From Pseudomonadota bacterium (lineage in GTDB: Bacteria > Pseudomonadota > Alphaproteobacteria > Rhizobiales > Xanthobacteraceae), in NCBI GenBank assembly GCA_021779635.1, contig JAJYAH010000112.1, positions 1 to 12,781 of the forward strand: a stretch of 12,781 nt of DNA, in the 5' to 3' direction. Shown here one piece after another: positions 6,558 to 12,781 of this stretch (positions within the stretch are counted from its first letter, which is position 1; each line of letters starts with the position of its first letter). The position numbers were made by a program, and so were the translations under genes. The notes beneath the pieces were generated by a model. The model did not search any database. It was not told the DNA's origin and saw nothing but the letters and a program-made list of their open reading frames with translations.

Positions 6558-8984
6558 ATGACCACGGACAACCTCTCGACCTGGCCCGCCCCGCAAGCGT
6601 TGAAGCTGGCCATCGATCGCGCCGCCCGCGCGGCGCCGCCCGCCTGGCCTTTGGCTTCCAGCGTCGCGGTCAATCCGTTTCTTGGGCAAGCCGACGAGCC
6701 CCTCGCCAAGGTCGGCGCGCGGCTCGCAAGGGTGGCCGGCGCCGCCGTCACCATGCCCCGGAGCTGGTATGCTCAGAAGATCGCCACAGGCGTGATCAGT
6801 GACGCTGACCTTTCGGACGCTCTGGCGAGCGTCTCGGCGGGGCCGAGACCTGCGGATGCTACGGCCCTAAAGGCCGCTGCCGGCGTCGAAGCGCCACCGC
6901 CAAAAGCGCTTCCGACCGTCGCCGACCTGGCGGCGCGCGCGTCCGGCGTCGATTGGCCGGGGATGATCGCCGAACGCTTCGGAGCCTGGGCCGCCGGCTA
7001 TTTCGACGAAGGGCAGGCGCTGTGGGCGGCGCCTAAGGGCAAGGGCGCCTACGCCGCCTGGCGGGCGACCGCCACCCACGACCTAACGCCCGAAATCGCT
7101 GGGCTCCCTAACTTCGCCCTGCACGTATCGGAGGCGCCGGAGACCGCCTCAGCTGTGGTCGAACGCGTCGTCACTCGGCTGGGATTGGAGGCGGACGCCG
7201 CTGAGACCTACTTCCATCAGATGCTCATGACGCTTGGCGGCTGGGCGCAGTATGCCCGCTACGCGCTATGGCAGGCCGAGCTCGCCGGCGGCGCGGACGA
7301 GACGATCACCGATTTCCTGGCGATCGGGCTGATCTGGGAAGAAGCGCTGTTTCTGCGTTACGACGCCAAAATCGCGGAGGCTTGGGCGAGCGTGCGGAGG
7401 GCGCATGCCGCGCCCCTTGCGCCGACGCTCGATGGCGCAATCGACGCCGTTCTTCAGGAGGCCGCCGAGAGAGCCGCGCAACGGGCTTTGGCGCAGACGC
7501 TGGCAGGACAGGCTCCACAAGCGCGCGATGGCCGACCCGCGCTCCAGGCCGCATTTTGCATCGATGTTCGTTCGGAGGTGTTGCGCCGGGCGCTGGAAAG
7601 CCTCGATCCCCGGATCCAGACCATGGGCTTCGCCGGCTTTTTCGGTCTTACCACCGCGCATCGGCGCTTCGCCTCGGACGTCGAGGAACGGCGGCTGCCG
7701 GTTCTGCTCAATCCCGCACTCAGGTCGTGCTCCGGCGGCCCCGATGTGCATGCGAAGGATCAGGTCACCCGGTTCAAGGCGCGCGCAAAGCGCGCCTGGG
7801 GCCGTTTCAAGCTCGCCGCCGTCTCATCTTTCGCCTTCGTCGAGGCGACCGGTCCTGTCTATGTCGGCAAGCTCCTGACCGATGCGTTGGGCCTGCAGGG
7901 CGCTCAACCGCCAAGCGACCCGCCGCCTCGGCTCGATCCCGCGCTCGACCCTGCGGCCCGGGTGACGGCGGCCGAGACCATACTGCGAGCGATGTCCCTG
8001 ACCCGCGATTTCGCACGGCTGGTGCTGCTGGCCGGTCACGGCGCCAACGTCGTCAACAATCCTCATGCCAGCGCCCTGCATTGCGGCGCCTGCGGCGGCT
8101 ATTCCGGAGAGGTAAACGCCCGGCTGCTCGCGTCGCTCCTGAACGATGTTGAGGTGAGAGAGGGACTCGCAATCAGCGGCGTGGAAATACCCGACGACAC
8201 GCTGTTTGTGGCGGCGCTGCACGACACAACCACGGACGACGTGACCCTCTATGACGAGGATCATCCGTCCGCCGCCCGCCGAAGCGACCTCGAGAAGGCG
8301 AGAGCCTGGCTGGCTTCTGCGGGCAAGATCGCCCGGACAGAACGCGCCCTTCGCTTGCCGCGGGTCGCAAGCGAGGCCGCTCTTCATCGCAGAAGTCGCG
8401 ACTGGTCCGAGATCCGACCCGAATGGGCGCTCGCCGGATGCCAGGCCTTCATAGCCGCGCCACGCAGGCGCACCGATGGCAAGAGTCTGGAGGGGCGGGC
8501 CTTCCTGCATGACTACGACTGGAAGCAGGACAAGAGCTTCAGCGTTCTCGAGCTGATCCTGACCGCTCCGGTCGTCGTGGCGAGCTGGATCAGCCTGCAA
8601 TATTATGGATCGACCGTCGCGCCCGATGTTTTCGGGGGCGGCAATAAGCTCCTACACAATGTCACCGGCGGGATCGGTGTGGTCGAGGGCAATGGCGGGC
8701 TCCTGCGCGTCGGCTTGCCCTGGCAATCGGTGCATGACGGCGAGCGCTATGCGCACGATCCGCTGCGCCTCTCGGTCTGCATCGAGGCGCCGCGCGAGGC
8801 GATGTCGGAGATCCTTGGCCGGCACGCCGGCGTGCGGACCCTGTTCGACAATGGCTGGCTGCACCTGTTCGCCCTGGACGAGGCCGGGCGCATGGCCTGG
8901 CGTTACGCGGGCGATCTCAAATGGTCGACGACGGGAGACCCCGACGCCCCTCACGCATCGCGGCCTCTCGAAATGGCTGTCTGA
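6558..8984 (+). CDS. dabA: DabA: DUF2309 zinc-dependent subunit of the DAB inorganic-carbon accumulation complex
   Basis: An 808-residue protein of the UPF0753/DUF2309 family, full length for the family. It has the beta-carbonic-anhydrase-like zinc ligands described for DabA: Cys334 and Asp336 in CIDVRSE, His494 in [12 protein letters not shown] and Cys509 in [14 protein letters not shown]. The CxDxR and H-(14)-C spacings match those of characterised DabA. The conserved start ([15 protein letters not shown], 27-41) and end ([18 protein letters not shown]) are present. Known role: DabA binds DabB at the inner face of the cytoplasmic membrane and is thought to hydrate CO2 to bicarbonate vectorially, coupled to the cation gradient, supporting growth in air by autotrophs or other bicarbonate-requiring cells. 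The ATG has AGGA about 9 bases upstream and lies 18 bases after dabB. cysD follows 51 bases downstream on the same strand. No key residue is missing and I see no frameshift. Confidence 0.93.
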   Translation: MTTDNLSTWPAPQALKLAIDRAARAAPPAWPLASSVAVNPFLGQADEPLAKVGARLARVAGAAVTMPRSWYAQKIATGVISDADLSDALASVSAGPRPADATALKAAAGVEAPPPKALPTVADLAARASGVDWPGMIAERFGAWAAGYFDEGQALWAAPKGKGAYAAWRATATHDLTPEIAGLPNFALHVSEAPETASAVVERVVTRLGLEADAAETYFHQMLMTLGGWAQYARYALWQAELAGGADETITDFLAIGLIWEEALFLRYDAKIAEAWASVRRAHAAPLAPTLDGAIDAVLQEAAERAAQRALAQTLAGQAPQARDGRPALQAAFCIDVRSEVLRRALESLDPRIQTMGFAGFFGLTTAHRRFASDVEERRLPVLLNPALRSCSGGPDVHAKDQVTRFKARAKRAWGRFKLAAVSSFAFVEATGPVYVGKLLTDALGLQGAQPPSDPPPRLDPALDPAARVTAAETILRAMSLTRDFARLVLLAGHGANVVNNPHASALHCGACGGYSGEVNARLLASLLNDVEVREGLAISGVEIPDDTLFVAALHDTTTDDVTLYDEDHPSAARRSDLEKARAWLASAGKIARTERALRLPRVASEAALHRRSRDWSEIRPEWALAGCQAFIAAPRRRTDGKSLEGRAFLHDYDWKQDKSFSVLELILTAPVVVASWISLQYYGSTVAPDVFGGGNKLLHNVTGGIGVVEGNGGLLRVGLPWQSVHDGERYAHDPLRLSVCIEAPREAMSEILGRHAGVRTLFDNGWLHLFALDEAGRMAWRYAGDLKWSTTGDPDAPHASRPLEMAV

Positions 8985-9035
8985 CCCCGTGCCCTGCCAG
9001 CCCCGCAGTGCGAACTCCGGTCAGGAGCCAGGGTC

Positions 9036-9536
9036 ATGACCCGAGCCGCAAACCATCTCGCCGCGCTGGAGTCGGAGGCGATCCACATCATCCGTGAAGT
9101 GGTTGCCGAAGCGCGAAACCCGGTGATGCTGTTCTCGGCCGGCAAGGACTCGACGGTGATGGCGCATCTCGCCATCCGAGCCTTCTTTCCGGGTACGCCA
9201 CCATTTCCCTTGCTCCATGTCGACTCGACCTGGGAATTCCGATCGCTGATCGAATTTCGGGACGCTTTCGCCTGGAAGCACGGCTTGCGTCTCATCGCGC
9301 ACGCCAATGAGGAGGGACGAGCCGCAGGCATCAACCCGTTCGACCACGGGGAGCGGTACACCACGGTCATGCGCACGGAGCCGTTGAAGGCGGCGCTCGA
9401 TGCCGGCGGCTACGACATCATCTTCGGCGGGGCTCGCCGCGACGAAGAGAAGTCGCGCGCCAAGGAGCGGATCGTCTCGATCCGGAACGCGGCGCACGCT
9501 TGGGAGCCTCGCCAGCAGCGCCCCGAGCTCTGGAAT
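9036..9536 (+). pseudogene. cysD: cysD: sulfate adenylyltransferase small subunit, truncated by an IS3-family element
   Basis: The first ~167 residues closely match CysD, the PP-loop subunit of ATP sulfurylase, which with the GTPase CysN makes adenylyl sulfate from sulfate and ATP. Visible hallmarks are the PP-loop [11 protein letters not shown] (32-42), [22 protein letters not shown], and [17 protein letters not shown] (130-146), ending at QRPELWN. CysD is normally about 300 residues; the sequence after LWN switches at once to IS3-family DNA, and the frame runs on to a stop at 9803 with an unrelated tail. The C-terminal half, needed for function, is absent, and the DNA right of the IS does not continue it. 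AGGAG lies about 8 bases before the ATG. The gene follows dabA by 51 bases with no visible terminator, so it was probably the third gene of the dab operon, and any cysN downstream may have been cut off from it. Confidence 0.9.
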
Positions 9537-9585
9537 GAACCGCGCCGGGTTTGCCGGAGGCTCCGACCTTTGAGAGGATGGAGCG

Positions 9586-9918
9586 ATGGAAATCCGGAAG
9601 ACGAGCAAGAGCTATTCGCCCGAGTTTCGGGCGCGCGCGGTTCGCATGGTGCAGGAGCACGGAGGCGAGCACGCTTCGCAATGGGCGGCGATCACGTCGA
9701 TTGCGGGCAAGATCGGCTGCAACGCGGAGACGTTGCGGTTGTGGGTAAGGCAATCGGAAAGGGATGGGGGCAAGCGCGCCGGCTTGACGACGGACGATCG
9801 TGAGCGGCTGAAGGCTTTGGAACGCGAGAACCGCGAACTCCGCCAGGCCAACGAGATTCTTCGTAAGGCGTCGGCGTATTTTGCGATGGCGGAGCTCGAC
9901 CGCCGACACAAGCCCTGA
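9586..9918 (+). CDS. IS3-family transposase OrfA (HTH protein)
   Basis: A 110-residue IS3 OrfA. It starts [20 protein letters not shown] with the DNA-binding helix-turn-helix (about 10-60, including [13 protein letters not shown]), followed by a leucine-zipper-like heptad segment ([20 protein letters not shown], 73-92) that mediates pairing with OrfAB. GAGAGGATGGAGCG precedes the ATG, with GGAG as the ribosome-binding site. The OrfB frame is -1 relative to this one, as usual for IS3 elements, where a -1 shift near the end of OrfA makes the full OrfAB transposase. Near the end there is a T_TTT_G run (9879-9883) that would allow single-tRNA slippage, but no canonical A-rich heptamer is present. 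Confidence 0.9.
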   Translation: MEIRKTSKSYSPEFRARAVRMVQEHGGEHASQWAAITSIAGKIGCNAETLRLWVRQSERDGGKRAGLTTDDRERLKALERENRELRQANEILRKASAYFAMAELDRRHKP

Positions 9919-10329
9919 TCGGGTTCATCGACGATCATCGCGAGGCCTACGGGGTCGAGCCGATCTGCAAGGTGCTGCCGATCGCCCCGTCCACTTACCA
10001 CGAAGCGGCGGCGCGGCGACGCGAGCCCGAGAAGGCGCCGGCCCGCGTCCGGCGCGACGCCGCGCTGCGCGGCGAAATCCGACGTGTGTTCGACGAGAAC
10101 TTCGGGGTCTACGGAGTGCGAAAGGTGTGGCGGCAATTGCAACGCGAAGGGCGCAACGTTGCCCGCTGCACGGTGGCGCGGCTGATGCGCGAAATGGGCC
10201 TGAAAGGCGTGGTGCGAGGCCAGCCGGTGAAGACGACGTTCAGCGACAAGTCGGCGGATTATCCGTTCGATAAGGTCCGACGGCAGTTCCAGGCGCCGCG
10301 CCCGAACGCGCTTTGGGTGAGCGATTTCA
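9915..10329 (+). CDS. IS3-family transposase OrfB, 5' exon (interrupted by group II intron)
   Basis: The first ~138 codons of OrfB, in the -1 frame relative to OrfA and overlapping its stop. The start is a nominal CTG; translation probably enters by frameshifting. It contains the HTH_21-like region ([20 protein letters not shown], then [25 protein letters not shown] sequence) and ends at NALWVSDFS, where the Asp (codon 10323-10325) is the first catalytic residue of the DDE core. The reading then runs into intron sequence and hits a stop at 10350-10352. Joined to the exon from about 12162 it gives a 297-residue OrfB with the three acidic residues at 137, 197 and 233, so the coding sequence looks intact apart from the intron. 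Confidence 0.85.
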
Positions 10330-10839
10330 GTGTGCCGCAGCAAGCGGCGTGAGAGATGAGGGTAGGTCCCTCGCCATCGGCTTGCAGGAGCGGGTGGCAA
10401 ACCACCGTATGCGGCGCTGGTCAAAAGCCAGGGTCGTGAGCGTTACGGAAAAGGCGCCGCGAGGCGTCAGGTGGGAAACAGGAAGGCGAACACAAGTGAA
10501 CCGCCGTTCAAGTGTCGAAACTGCTCAGATGACGTCGAAACCGGCGAGTGATGTTGCGCCGGGATCAGTCTGGACGATGCCTGCTGACGGGCCAGACGGC
10601 GTCCGGCATAGAGGCGGCGCGATCCTGTTTCAGGCTCTCATGTTGAACTGCGGGAACCTTCGGCGGCGATGGCAAGCGAAAGGCGCAAGCCCGAAAGGCG
10701 AGGCCGACAATAGCAAAGCGCCGCCAAGGGACGGAGCCGTTCGTAGTAGCGTCGAGAGCGCTGTAATGGCGCAGGAGCGAAGGGACGGCGTCATCTGGCC
10801 GGCATGGGAGGCCAACCGGGCGACCGGGATGAGCCTCGC

Positions 10840-12084
10840 ATGATCGGCAAATCGTACGACATTCCCAAGACGCTGGTCTGGGAAGCCTGGTTGCGTGTGA
10901 AAGCCAATCGGGGAGCCGCAGGGATCGACGCGGAAACGATCGAGCGGTTCGAGACGAAGCTCGCCGCCAACCTCTACAAGCTTTGGAACCGCATGAGCGC
11001 CGGCAGCTATTTCCCGCCGCCGGTCAAGGCTGTGCCCATTCCGAAGAAATCGGGGGGCGTGCGGGTGTTGGGGGTTCCGACGGTATCCGACAGGATCGCG
11101 CAGACGGCGGTCAAGATGTGGCTGGAGCCACGGCTCGACCCGCTTTTCCACGAGGATTCCTATGGCTACCGGCCGGGCAAATCGGCGCTGGAGGCGATTG
11201 CCGTCACCAGACGCCGCTGCTGGGACCGAGACTGGGTGGTGGAATTCGACATCAGAGGCCTGTTCGATAATCTCGACCACGGCCTCCTGATGAAGGCGCT
11301 GCGCAAGCACTGCCAGGAGCCTTGGATTCTGCTCTACGTCGAACGCTGGCTGACAGCGCCGATGCAAAGCGCAGACGGGCAAATCCAGACGCGGGACAAG
11401 GGCACGCCGCAAGGCGGCGTCGTGTCTCCGCTTCTGGCCAACCTGTTCCTGCACTATGCCTTCGACACTTGGGTGACGCGGCATCTTCCCGGCGTTCGGT
11501 TCGCCCGATACGCTGACGATGCCGTGCTTCATTGCAAGAGCCGACGCCAAGCGGAATACGTGCTCGACCGCATTCGCGAACGGTTCCAGGCCTGCAAGCT
11601 CGAACTACATCCGGGCAAGACACGTATCGTGTATTGCAAGGACGTCAATCGGACCGAGGACAATCCCGACATCCAGTTCACGTTTCTCGGCTACACGTTC
11701 CGTCCCCGTAGGGCAGCGGATAAGTATGGCCGCATTTACGTGAACTTCTCGCCGGCCGTCAGCCGCGACGCTCTCAAGGCGATGCGGCAGACGATCCGGG
11801 GATGGCGGGTCCAACTGAAGAACGACAAGAGCTTGGCCGATCTCTCGGCCATGTTCGCACCGATCCTAAGGGGGTGGCGGCAATATTACGGCCGCTTCCA
11901 TGGATCGGCGCTCGAGTCGGTATGGCGACGCATGAACCGTGCCCTTACCGGATGGTTGAGGCGCAAATACAAGAAGCTGGCGCGTCATAAAATACGGGCC
12001 GCCGAAACGCTCGAAGGGATGGCGAAACGCCACCCGCGCGCATTCGTCCATTGGTCGATGGGTTACTTGTCGTCGGTTGGATGA
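10840..12084 (+). CDS. Group II intron reverse transcriptase/maturase, no endonuclease domain
   Basis: An intron-encoded protein of 414 residues. RT blocks are in order: [11 protein letters not shown] (RT0), [35 protein letters not shown] with a catalytic Asp, [14 protein letters not shown] (188-201), and [10 protein letters not shown] with the YADD active site (224-227), then FLGYTFR. The C-terminal part (about 325-414, including GWRQYYGRF and FVHWSMGY) is the maturase X region. The protein stops there: there is no HNH-type endonuclease domain, as in RmInt1-type introns that often live inside insertion sequences. It promotes splicing of its own intron and reverse transcription during retrohoming. 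I start at ATG 10840, which puts [14 protein letters not shown] at the N-terminus as in relatives; ATG 10804 in the same frame adds 12 residues. Neither has a strong ribosome-binding site. The stop is 3 bases before domain V. Confidence 0.93.
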   Translation: MIGKSYDIPKTLVWEAWLRVKANRGAAGIDAETIERFETKLAANLYKLWNRMSAGSYFPPPVKAVPIPKKSGGVRVLGVPTVSDRIAQTAVKMWLEPRLDPLFHEDSYGYRPGKSALEAIAVTRRRCWDRDWVVEFDIRGLFDNLDHGLLMKALRKHCQEPWILLYVERWLTAPMQSADGQIQTRDKGTPQGGVVSPLLANLFLHYAFDTWVTRHLPGVRFARYADDAVLHCKSRRQAEYVLDRIRERFQACKLELHPGKTRIVYCKDVNRTEDNPDIQFTFLGYTFRPRRAADKYGRIYVNFSPAVSRDALKAMRQTIRGWRVQLKNDKSLADLSAMFAPILRGWRQYYGRFHGSALESVWRRMNRALTGWLRRKYKKLARHKIRAAETLEGMAKRHPRAFVHWSMGYLSSVG

Positions 12085-12087
12085 TGG

Positions 12088-12121
12088 GAGCCGGATGAAC
12101 CGAGAGGTTCACGTCCGGTTC
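12088..12121 (+). ncRNA. Group II intron domain V (catalytic hairpin)
   Basis: The 34 nt fold as the standard domain V. A 9-pair lower stem joins 12088-12096 (GAGCCGGAT, containing the AGC catalytic triad at 12089-12091) to 12113-12121 (GTCCGGTTC). Then come a two-base AC bulge (12111-12112), a 5-pair upper stem (GAACC/GGTTC) and a GAGA tetraloop (12102-12105) of the GNRA type. All pairs are canonical or G-U, so the ribozyme core looks functional. Confidence 0.93.
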
Positions 12122-12161
12122 TGCGAGGGGCCGAAGGTGAAACTCCTTCGGCCTACTCACC

Positions 12162-12640
12162 CCTATGTCCCGGTCGCCGAAGGCTTCGCCTATGTCGCGG
12201 TGATTCTGGACGCTTGGTCGCGACGCGTCGTAGGCTACGCAGTCAGCCGCTCAATTGACGTCCGGCTGACGCTCGCCGCCCTCAACGCCGCCGTCGAAAC
12301 TCGAAAGCCGCCGCCCGGCTGCATCCACCATAGCGATCGCGGTTCGCAATACGCCGCTCAGGCCTACCGGGAAGCCTTGGCTCGACATGACGCCGTCGGC
12401 TCCATGGGACGGCGAGGCAACCCCTACGACAACGCCAAGGCCGAAAGCTTCATGAAAACGATGAAGGTCGAGGCCGTGTATCCGATGGCCTACGAGACCT
12501 TTGCCGACGTCGCCGAGGACCTTCCGCGTTTCATCGACGAAGTCTACAATCTTCGTCGCCTGCACTCCGCACTGGGCTATCTCAGCCCGCAACAGTTCGA
12601 GGACGCCAACCCCCGGCCTACGGTCAAATCAGCTGCCTAG
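12162..12640 (+). CDS. IS3-family transposase OrfB, 3' exon (rve integrase core)
   Basis: The C-terminal 159 codons of OrfB, beginning [20 protein letters not shown], which follows directly on the DFS/DFT of the 5' exon. It holds the second catalytic Asp in [10 protein letters not shown] (codon 12335, spliced residue 197) and the Glu in [16 protein letters not shown] (codon 12443, residue 233). The spacing of 35 residues between them is the DD(35)E signature of IS3. It ends with [17 protein letters not shown] and a short tail. Without splicing this part has no start and no first catalytic Asp. The stop is 29 bases from the proposed right end of the IS, as expected. Confidence 0.88.
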
Positions 12641-12644
12641 ATTC

Positions 12645-12669
12645 TGTCCGGGCCCAGGGGCCCACTCCA
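12645..12669 (-). repeat. Probable right terminal repeat of the IS3-family element
   Basis: Read inward (minus strand) it begins TGGAGTGGGCCCC and ends CCGGACA, a shape usual for IS3-group ends. It matches the left end (TGGAATGAACCGC at 9531) at 9 of the first 13 bases, so the pair is imperfect and the exact terminus is uncertain. Confidence 0.5.
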
Positions 12670-12781
12670 TTTCGCGTCCAATAACGACCCCGTGGCGGCG
12701 TGAGGAATGGCTTGGTTTGGGCTGTGCGGTAGTGTGATGAGAATGCGCCGCTGCTGTCGCCCTGGAGGGAAGGCGTAGCCG
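12670..12781. other. Unassigned sequence right of the IS3-family element
   Basis: There is no recognisable gene or repeat in these 112 bases. Translating it does not give the expected cysD continuation (an LYN...RVFPLSNWTE-like stretch), so the DNA here is not simply the other half of the interrupted gene, or the break was followed by deletion or rearrangement. Confidence 0.4.

Larger units (their letters stand above)
10330..12161 (+). mobile_element. Group II intron inserted in the IS3 orfB
   Basis: A ribozyme-type intron of about 1.83 kb in the same orientation as its host gene. The 5' end fits the GUGYG consensus (GTGTGCCGC, with GCGGC 5 bases later closing the first stem). Near the 3' end are a 34-nt domain V (12088-12121) and a domain VI hairpin (GGCCGAAGG/CCTTCGGCC, then TACTCAC with a candidate branch A at 12155). 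An intron-encoded reverse transcriptase lies in the domain IV position. Excision from 10330 to 12161 restores the OrfB frame (DFTYV). The 3' consensus AY would fall at 12159-12160, one base away and out of frame; starting at GTGCC (10332) with an end at 12163 would also restore frame (DFSYV). So each boundary is uncertain by about 2 bases. Domains I-III should occupy about 10330-10740, where no gene is called. Confidence 0.9.
9531..12669 (+). mobile_element. IS3-family insertion sequence carrying a group II intron (about 3.1 kb)
   Basis: The IS consists of OrfA and, in the -1 frame, OrfB, the usual IS3 layout; without the intron it would be about 1.3 kb. The left end falls at TGGAATGAACC (9531) or TGAACC (9536). 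The right end reads inward as TGGAGTGGGCCCC from 12669. The two ends match imperfectly (9 of the first 13 bases), followed by GCCGGA on the left and CCCGGA on the right. No 3-4 base target duplication is visible (CTC on the left, TTT on the right). The element breaks cysD. Boundaries are good to within about 5 bases on the left and less certain on the right. Confidence 0.8.

Noticed and set aside
7824..8600. Long open frame on the minus strand opposite dabA
   Set aside because: It lies wholly inside dabA, which has all conserved DUF2309 motifs. The antisense protein resembles nothing.
10324..10660. EBS1/IBS1 pairing between the intron (TTGAAC near 10643) and the exon end TTTCA
   Set aside because: Only four consecutive pairs can be made, which is too weak to call without a folded domain I.
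10313..10843. 176-codon frame at the start of the intron
   Set aside because: It covers the structured intron RNA and the end of orfB exon 1, with no protein likeness. This region is better explained as domains I-III of the ribozyme.
2759..12669. A composite transposon carrying lysR-dabBA-cysD between two IS elements
   Set aside because: The flanking elements belong to different families (IS1595 and IS3) with unrelated ends, so they cannot act as a composite transposon together.
1..12781. CRISPR array, tRNA or rRNA genes
   Set aside because: I saw no regularly spaced repeats, no tRNA cloverleaf and no rRNA-like sequence on either strand.

Overview
The window looks like a piece of a GC-rich alphaproteobacterial genome, probably Hyphomicrobiales. 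This is inferred from the GC-rich codon use, the CysD and DabA/DabB protein sequences and the types of insertion sequence. I cannot name a genus from the sequence alone.

Left part (1-2541): on the minus strand lie the 5' end of a Tat-exported lipoprotein of the molybdopterin (sulfite oxidase-fold) oxidoreductase class and, directly upstream of it and overlapping by 4 bases, a cytochrome b561-type membrane subunit. Together they resemble a periplasmic molybdoenzyme with its quinone-linked haem anchor. After a 436-base spacer, a divergent AraC-family regulator reads on the plus strand.

Centre (2759-9536): an IS1595-family insertion sequence with 26-base inverted repeats carries a transposase split at a textbook A_AAA_AAG heptamer (possible programmed -1 frameshift). 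Next to it are AATTGTCG repeats that may be the end of an older element. Then comes the metabolic core: a NhaR-like LysR regulator on the minus strand, divergent from dabB and dabA on the plus strand. DabB (a membrane protein of the NuoL/Mrp antiporter family) and DabA (DUF2309, with beta-carbonic-anhydrase-like zinc ligands C334, D336, H494 and C509) form the DAB complex, known in other bacteria for energy-coupled accumulation of inorganic carbon. A perfect TTCGTT-N7-AACGAA palindrome in the divergent promoter region is a likely operator. The same operon continues into cysD (sulfate adenylyltransferase small subunit), cut after about 167 codons.

Right part (about 9531-12669): the break in cysD is an IS3-family element (OrfA, then OrfB in the -1 frame). 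Its OrfB is itself interrupted by a group II intron of about 1.83 kb. The intron encodes a reverse transcriptase/maturase without an endonuclease domain and has a clear 34-nt domain V. It separates the first catalytic Asp of the DDE transposase from the second Asp and the Glu. The result is a nested mobile element: intron in IS, IS in cysD. The last 112 bases hold nothing I can identify, and they do not contain the missing 3' half of cysD.

The DAB system, the IS families and group II introns are all described. The less ordinary points are the dab-cysD linkage under a NhaR-like regulator, the frameshift signal in the IS1595 transposase, and the in-frame position of the intron inside the transposase catalytic core.
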